Source of the DNA: Ectothiorhodospira sp. BSL-9
GTDB lineage: Bacteria > Pseudomonadota > Gammaproteobacteria > Ectothiorhodospirales > Ectothiorhodospiraceae
Direction: 5' to 3'
Assembly (NCBI RefSeq): GCF_001632845.1
Contig: NZ_CP011994.1
Span: forward strand, 2,490,001 to 2,554,000
DNA: 64,000 nt
Part shown: one piece after another, positions 60,334-64,000 of the stretch
How positions within the stretch are numbered: position 1 is the first letter of the stretch
Layout: the number at the start of each line of letters is the position of its first letter
Notes under the pieces: generated by a model
What the model was told of the DNA's origin: nothing
Seen by the model: only the letters and a program-made list of their open reading frames with translations
Databases searched by the model: none
Position numbers and translations under genes: made by a program

Positions 60334-61421
60334 GCGCCACCTCCGGCACGACGGCGCAGGATCAGGTAGATGAACAACGGCGATCCCACGAAGGCGGTGA
60401 CCACGCCCACCGGCAGCACCACCGGTGCAAAGGCATGCAAGGAGATGAGGTCCGCCACCACCAGCAGCAGTCCGCCCATCAGGGCCGTGGCCGGGAGCAG
60501 AAACCGGTGATCCGTGCCGATCATCAGGCGAGCCAGATGCGGGGCCACCAGGCCCAGAAAACCGATCCCCCCGGTAAAGGCCACCACCACAGCCACCAGC
60601 AGGGAGACCAGCAGCATCATGAGGATGCGCAGTCGCTCCACCGGCAGGCCCAGGCTCCTGGCCGTGTCATCTCCCAGCAGCAGACGGTTCAGATCCACCG
60701 CTCGCCACAAAAAGATCGGCAGCACCACAAGCAGCGTCACGGTGATCAGGGTGGCGCTTTCCCAGTTGGCCCGGCTGAGGCTGCCTACCGTCCAGAACAT
60801 CACCTCGCGGGTGGCATAGGCGTCGGAGAAGTAGATCACCAGTGTGGTGCAGGCACCAAAGAAGTACATGAGCGCGATCCCGGCCAGGATCAGACTCATG
60901 GGGGTGGCCCCTTTCCACTGACCGATCAGCAGGATCAGCAGCGACACTCCGATGGCAAACAGAAAGGCATTGGCCACGATGCCCACCATGCCAAAGGCGG
61001 AAAACCCGAAAATGATCACCAGCGCCGCCCCCAGGGAGGCGCCGGAGGACAACCCCAGGGTGAAGGGCGAGGCCATGGGGTTACGCAGCAGGGTTTGCAG
61101 GATCACGCCGCCCAGCGCCAGCCCCATGCCGGCAGTGAGGGCGGTGATCAGGCGTGGCAGGCGGATGTTCCAGACGACGTTGTGGATATCCTGCGGCACC
61201 AGCTCCCCAGGAAAGGCCGGGGCCATCAGGGCCAGGACGGTCTGCACGACAGGGATGTCCATCGCTCCCAGGGTGAGACCATGGAGGCTGATGGCCACCA
61301 GAGCCAGGGCCAGGGCCGTCAGCAGCAGGCCACGGCGACGAGTCTGCTGCCGATAGGTGGCAATGGCATCAGGCAACCGGGCAGGGCCGGTTGCTTTGGG
61401 GGTGGGTTCCATGGGGCTCAC
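60330..61421 (-). CDS. FecCD-family ABC permease
   Basis: A 363-residue permease with about ten helices. FecCD signatures are NIRLPRLITALTAGMGLALGGVI, LLRNPMASPFTLGLSSGASLGAAL, GIGFLGLVAPHLARLMIGTDHRFLLP, and the C-terminal VLPVGVVTAFVGSPLFIYLIL. An N-terminal cytoplasmic tail of about 28 residues precedes the first helix; MEPTPK at 61412 is an alternative start. It overlaps the binding-protein gene and the ATPase gene by four bases each. Confidence 0.92.
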   Translation of the reverse strand: MSPMEPTPKATGPARLPDAIATYRQQTRRRGLLLTALALALVAISLHGLTLGAMDIPVVQTVLALMAPAFPGELVPQDIHNVVWNIRLPRLITALTAGMGLALGGVILQTLLRNPMASPFTLGLSSGASLGAALVIIFGFSAFGMVGIVANAFLFAIGVSLLILLIGQWKGATPMSLILAGIALMYFFGACTTLVIYFSDAYATREVMFWTVGSLSRANWESATLITVTLLVVLPIFLWRAVDLNRLLLGDDTARSLGLPVERLRILMMLLVSLLVAVVVAFTGGIGFLGLVAPHLARLMIGTDHRFLLPATALMGGLLLVVADLISLHAFAPVVLPVGVVTAFVGSPLFIYLILRRRAGGGA

Positions 61422-62575
61422 AGATCCTTGAAGCCACTTTGCCGGGACAGGTGTTCATACAGTCCAGGTGTGCCATAAAACGTGTGCAGGATGTCCTCGC
61501 CCCGGGCCTGCACGTCCAGATCCTCAAGGGCGTCTGGATAGAGGATCTTGCCCATGCGGATCAGATCCACCAGCCCGGTGGCCAGATCCCAGCCCATGTA
61601 GGTGCCCTTGAAGCGGTGAACCTGACCATCACGGATGGCCGCCACGCCTTGAAGCCGGGCATCCTCCAGCACACTGTCCAACGCCACGTGGCTGGCCTGG
61701 GAGGGGGTGTGCAGAAAGATATGTTCCGGGTCCCACTGCAGGAGTTGTTCGGCCGATACTTCCCCATCGCGGCCGCGCCGTGTGGATGCCACGTGAGTGG
61801 CGCTCAGTTGTTCCAGCGGGTAATAAAAGGCCACGTTGCTGAACAGATTGGTGCGATGAGCCAGATAGACGCGGGGCGTGCCTTCGCCCTGGATGCGGGA
61901 CTGTATCGACGACACTTCCTGGCGGTAACGGTCAAGCAGTGCCTGGGCACGGGCTTCCTGATCGAGAATCATGCCCATCAGACCATAGGCCCGCTCGATT
62001 TCATCCATGATCCTTTCGGGATCCCGTTCCCGGCCCAGGGTGCTTACTGCCACGACCGGCACGCCCAGCTGTCGTTGCAGTCGATCCGCATGATCTGCCA
62101 TGGCCTGGGTGGAGTCGCCTCGGCTGAAGGCCCAGTAGAAGAACACATCGGGTGAGACGCTCACCACCTTTTCCAGGTTGATGTCGGATCCAGGCTGACC
62201 GCCCCCCAATTGGGGGATGTCATCCACATGGGCCACCGCCAGTGCCTCGATGGTCTTTTCCCGGGAAAACCGGGAGCCGAACATGTCGCCGGGAATGCCC
62301 ACCAGCCGATCTGCGGCCTGCAGATGAACCACCATGCGATAGGCATCCACGTTCACCGTGGCGATCCGTTCCACCTGCTTGGGCACGCTGACCTGCCGGC
62401 CCAGCATGTCCTGGATTTCCTGCATGGGTGGGGCTGTTCCGGTATCCACGGCCTGGGAGTTGCCGGAGGAGGGCGCATCGCAGGCCGCGAGCATCATGAG
62501 TACGATGACCCCCGTCAGAATCACGACGAGGGCATCGAACCGGTTTGATCGGTGGGATGGGGAGGAGGCTGTCAT
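61418..62575 (-). CDS. ABC transporter substrate-binding lipoprotein (FecB/BtuF fold)
   Basis: A 385-residue class III binding protein. The N-terminal hydrophobic segment ends MMLAACDAP, a lipobox, so it is probably a membrane-anchored lipoprotein. The mature part has DMLGRQVSVPKQVERIATVNVDAYRMVVHLQAADRLVGIPG, the VSVSPDVFFYWAFSRG cleft region and the C-lobe EQLLQWDPEHIFLHT. The pattern fits binding proteins for iron chelates or corrinoids. ATG 62575 starts the signal; the frame extends back but into the intergenic region. Same operon as the TonB receptor, 49 bp after its stop. Confidence 0.87.
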   Translation of the reverse strand: MTASSPSHRSNRFDALVVILTGVIVLMMLAACDAPSSGNSQAVDTGTAPPMQEIQDMLGRQVSVPKQVERIATVNVDAYRMVVHLQAADRLVGIPGDMFGSRFSREKTIEALAVAHVDDIPQLGGGQPGSDINLEKVVSVSPDVFFYWAFSRGDSTQAMADHADRLQRQLGVPVVAVSTLGRERDPERIMDEIERAYGLMGMILDQEARAQALLDRYRQEVSSIQSRIQGEGTPRVYLAHRTNLFSNVAFYYPLEQLSATHVASTRRGRDGEVSAEQLLQWDPEHIFLHTPSQASHVALDSVLEDARLQGVAAIRDGQVHRFKGTYMGWDLATGLVDLIRMGKILYPDALEDLDVQARGEDILHTFYGTPGLYEHLSRQSGFKDL

Positions 62576-62624
62576 GGAATGATTCCAGAGTTGAGTGATG
62601 AGCTGCCTGATGAGATGTGGCACG

Positions 62625-64000
62625 TCAGAATGTCCATGTGGCACTGAGCCGGATATCCCGGCCGGGCTCGTCCCGCACCAGTAGACGCCCATCCGCATCC
62701 GTATCGGCCAGTGAGGTCTGCTCGGCATAACGGGTGTCCAGGAGGTTGCGCACGACCAGGGAGAGGCTCAGGCGATCGTCCATCCCGGGCTGCCACTGGG
62801 CCTGAATGTCGTGCAGGCTGTAACCGTCCCGTTGGGGGGCATCGTCGGGTACCCGGGTGAGGTCATCCACCCAGGTGAACGTGTAGCCCAGGGTGAGGTT
62901 GTCCAGAGCCGCCCAGCGCTGATCCCAGATGAACCGGTCACCTCCGGTACCGCCCCGTCGGCGAGAGACAGACTGAGGATTGCCATCCTCATCCACGGTT
63001 TCGGCGCTGAAGAAGGAGAGCCGGGTATCGTGTCGGCCGATACCCCAACTGGCGCGGATCTCATAGCCACGGGTGCGCAGGGTGTCCTGGCGGTTTCTGA
63101 TCGTGCCCACGAAAGGTGGCTCATGGCCGAACCGCCCACTGGCAAACGGGCTTCCCCAGGGATCATCCCGGTCGATGCTGTTGCGCAGGCGGGTGTCGAA
63201 CACCGTGAAGTCCAGGGTCAGCCGGTCGCTCTCCAGCAGGGCATCCCGCGCGTCATAGCTCACACCGGCCTCACGTCGTCGGGATTTCTCTGCCTTGAAG
63301 GGCTTGCCATCGTTGAGGTTGGTGTCCTCATTGAGGTAGGCCATCCAGCCGATGGGTATGATCCCGGCGCCACTCACGGCCTCGCCATAGCCAGCAAAGG
63401 CGGTCCAGCCGCCGAAGATATCCACCTGTGCGCTGACGTTAGGGGAAATGGCATTGCCCGATAGCGTCTGCTGGTGGAACTCGGTGGAGAAGTCGTCGAA
63501 GCGTGCCCCCAGGGAGAGCGACCACCGCCCCTGGTGCATGCGATTCTGGATGAAGGCACCCAGGTTACGGGACTCGCTGGTGATGCTCGGACCTTCCGTA
63601 CGACCTTCTTCCAGGTAGTAGTCCATGCCGAGGGTCAGACGGTGTTGGATGTCCGCGTGATCAAAACGGAAGGTGTTCCTTGCGTCGCCGCCGTATTCCC
63701 GCGTGCGGGTGCGGGTGCCGTCATCGAGTCTTTGCAGCTGATGATCGGTGTAATAGAGACGACCGATCCAGTCCAGCCACTGCTGGGGCGCATCATGGGT
63801 GTGTTGCAGGGTCCAGCGATGCTGTCGCAGACGTTGACCCACCGCGTCCTGGGCCTGGTCCTGACGAGGATCTCCGAAGTCGCTCCCCCGTGATCCATAG
63901 GGGTGGTCCCCGGTGAGCGTGTGACGCTGGGCGCCCAGTCGGATCTCGTGTCCCTGGGTGGGAAGGCGGCTGAGTCGGAACAGGTAGTCCCGATCCTGCC
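62625..64000 (-). CDS. TonB-dependent receptor, C-terminal part (cut by window end)
   Basis: The frame is open from its stop at 62625 to the end of the window; no stop occurs before 64000, so the signal and plug lie outside. About 458 residues of barrel are visible, with FAGYGEAVSGAG (FRAP-like position), a LNDGKPFKAEKSRRREAGV segment equivalent to the NPNLKPE box, and the C-terminal LSATWTF, ending in Phe as usual. The internal Met at 63842 is not the true start. With the binding lipoprotein and FecCD/E genes it forms a complete uptake operon. Siderophore or corrinoid are both possible. Confidence 0.88.
   Translation of the reverse strand, partial: QDRDYLFRLSRLPTQGHEIRLGAQRHTLTGDHPYGSRGSDFGDPRQDQAQDAVGQRLRQHRWTLQHTHDAPQQWLDWIGRLYYTDHQLQRLDDGTRTRTREYGGDARNTFRFDHADIQHRLTLGMDYYLEEGRTEGPSITSESRNLGAFIQNRMHQGRWSLSLGARFDDFSTEFHQQTLSGNAISPNVSAQVDIFGGWTAFAGYGEAVSGAGIIPIGWMAYLNEDTNLNDGKPFKAEKSRRREAGVSYDARDALLESDRLTLDFTVFDTRLRNSIDRDDPWGSPFASGRFGHEPPFVGTIRNRQDTLRTRGYEIRASWGIGRHDTRLSFFSAETVDEDGNPQSVSRRRGGTGGDRFIWDQRWAALDNLTLGYTFTWVDDLTRVPDDAPQRDGYSLHDIQAQWQPGMDDRLSLSLVVRNLLDTRYAEQTSLADTDADGRLLVRDEPGRDIRLSATWTF

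Noticed and set aside
1-64000. CRISPR arrays, tRNA or rRNA genes, IS elements, prophage genes
   Set aside because: No regularly spaced short repeats, no cloverleaf or rRNA core motifs, and no transposase or integrase proteins were recognised.

Overview
The window is a GC-rich, densely coded bacterial chromosome segment, about 60 percent GC or more by eye. The protein families point to a gammaproteobacterium: Rnk, a PAPS-type CysH with an ECGLHE tail, a CysG-type siroheme synthase, the HutW/ChuW heme pathway, and Fur boxes of the AATGATAATCATT type. A free-living, metabolically versatile member of the Chromatiales/Ectothiorhodospiraceae kind would fit, but the genus cannot be fixed from the sequence. 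No rRNA, tRNA, prophage, IS element or CRISPR array was seen.

Layout. 1-3.3 kb: a FlgT-like fragment, an SDR enzyme, an HD phosphohydrolase and a thioesterase. 3.3-7.6 kb: a DUF411 protein and the assimilatory sulfate/siroheme genes (cysG with a truncated methyltransferase half, cysI, and divergent cysH). 7.6-9.4 kb: rnk and a DUF389 membrane protein. 9.5-15.6 kb: glutamate synthase gltBD. 15.7-19.5 kb: a zinc-type module (His-rich outer-membrane barrel, solute-binding protein, ATPase, permease) with a Zur-like site. 19.6-27.9 kb: a heme island on the minus strand (TonB receptor, hmuTUV, hutW, hutX, chuY-like reductase, and an HMA2 membrane protein) with two Fur boxes. 28-41 kb: an accessory locus with a secreted S9 peptidase, a lipoprotein, a TonB receptor, a second lipoprotein sharing a nearly identical 5' part, and an exported FmdE-like protein. 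41-43.5 kb: a PIN/RHH toxin-antitoxin pair, a HemS-type protein and an IsdG-like monooxygenase, the last two each with a Fur box. 43.9-48 kb: an operon of small HMA2 and glycine-rich proteins ending in an unusual P1B-ATPase, resembling ferrosome (fez) clusters, then an FMN-binding lipoprotein. 48-52.5 kb: a Fur-box-linked membrane spermidine-synthase-like protein, then DUF2256 and an FeS photolyase. 52.5-59.6 kb: a cobalamin riboswitch followed by cobW, cobN and a chlD gene that appears to make two products by programmed -1 frameshifting. 59.6-64 kb: a FecBCDE-type ABC importer with a TonB receptor cut off by the window end.

The unifying theme is metal handling. Iron enters as heme or chelates; heme is opened by a radical-SAM route (HutW, HutX, ChuY-like) or possibly by oxygen-using enzymes. 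Iron may be stored through the P1B-ATPase operon, zinc is imported by its own ABC system, and cobalt is inserted into corrinoids under B12 control. The most notable features are the dnaX-like frameshift signal at 58879-58885, the ferrosome-like operon, the S9/lipoprotein/TonB locus with its gene-converted duplicate, and the cysG with a decayed, truncated SUMT half.
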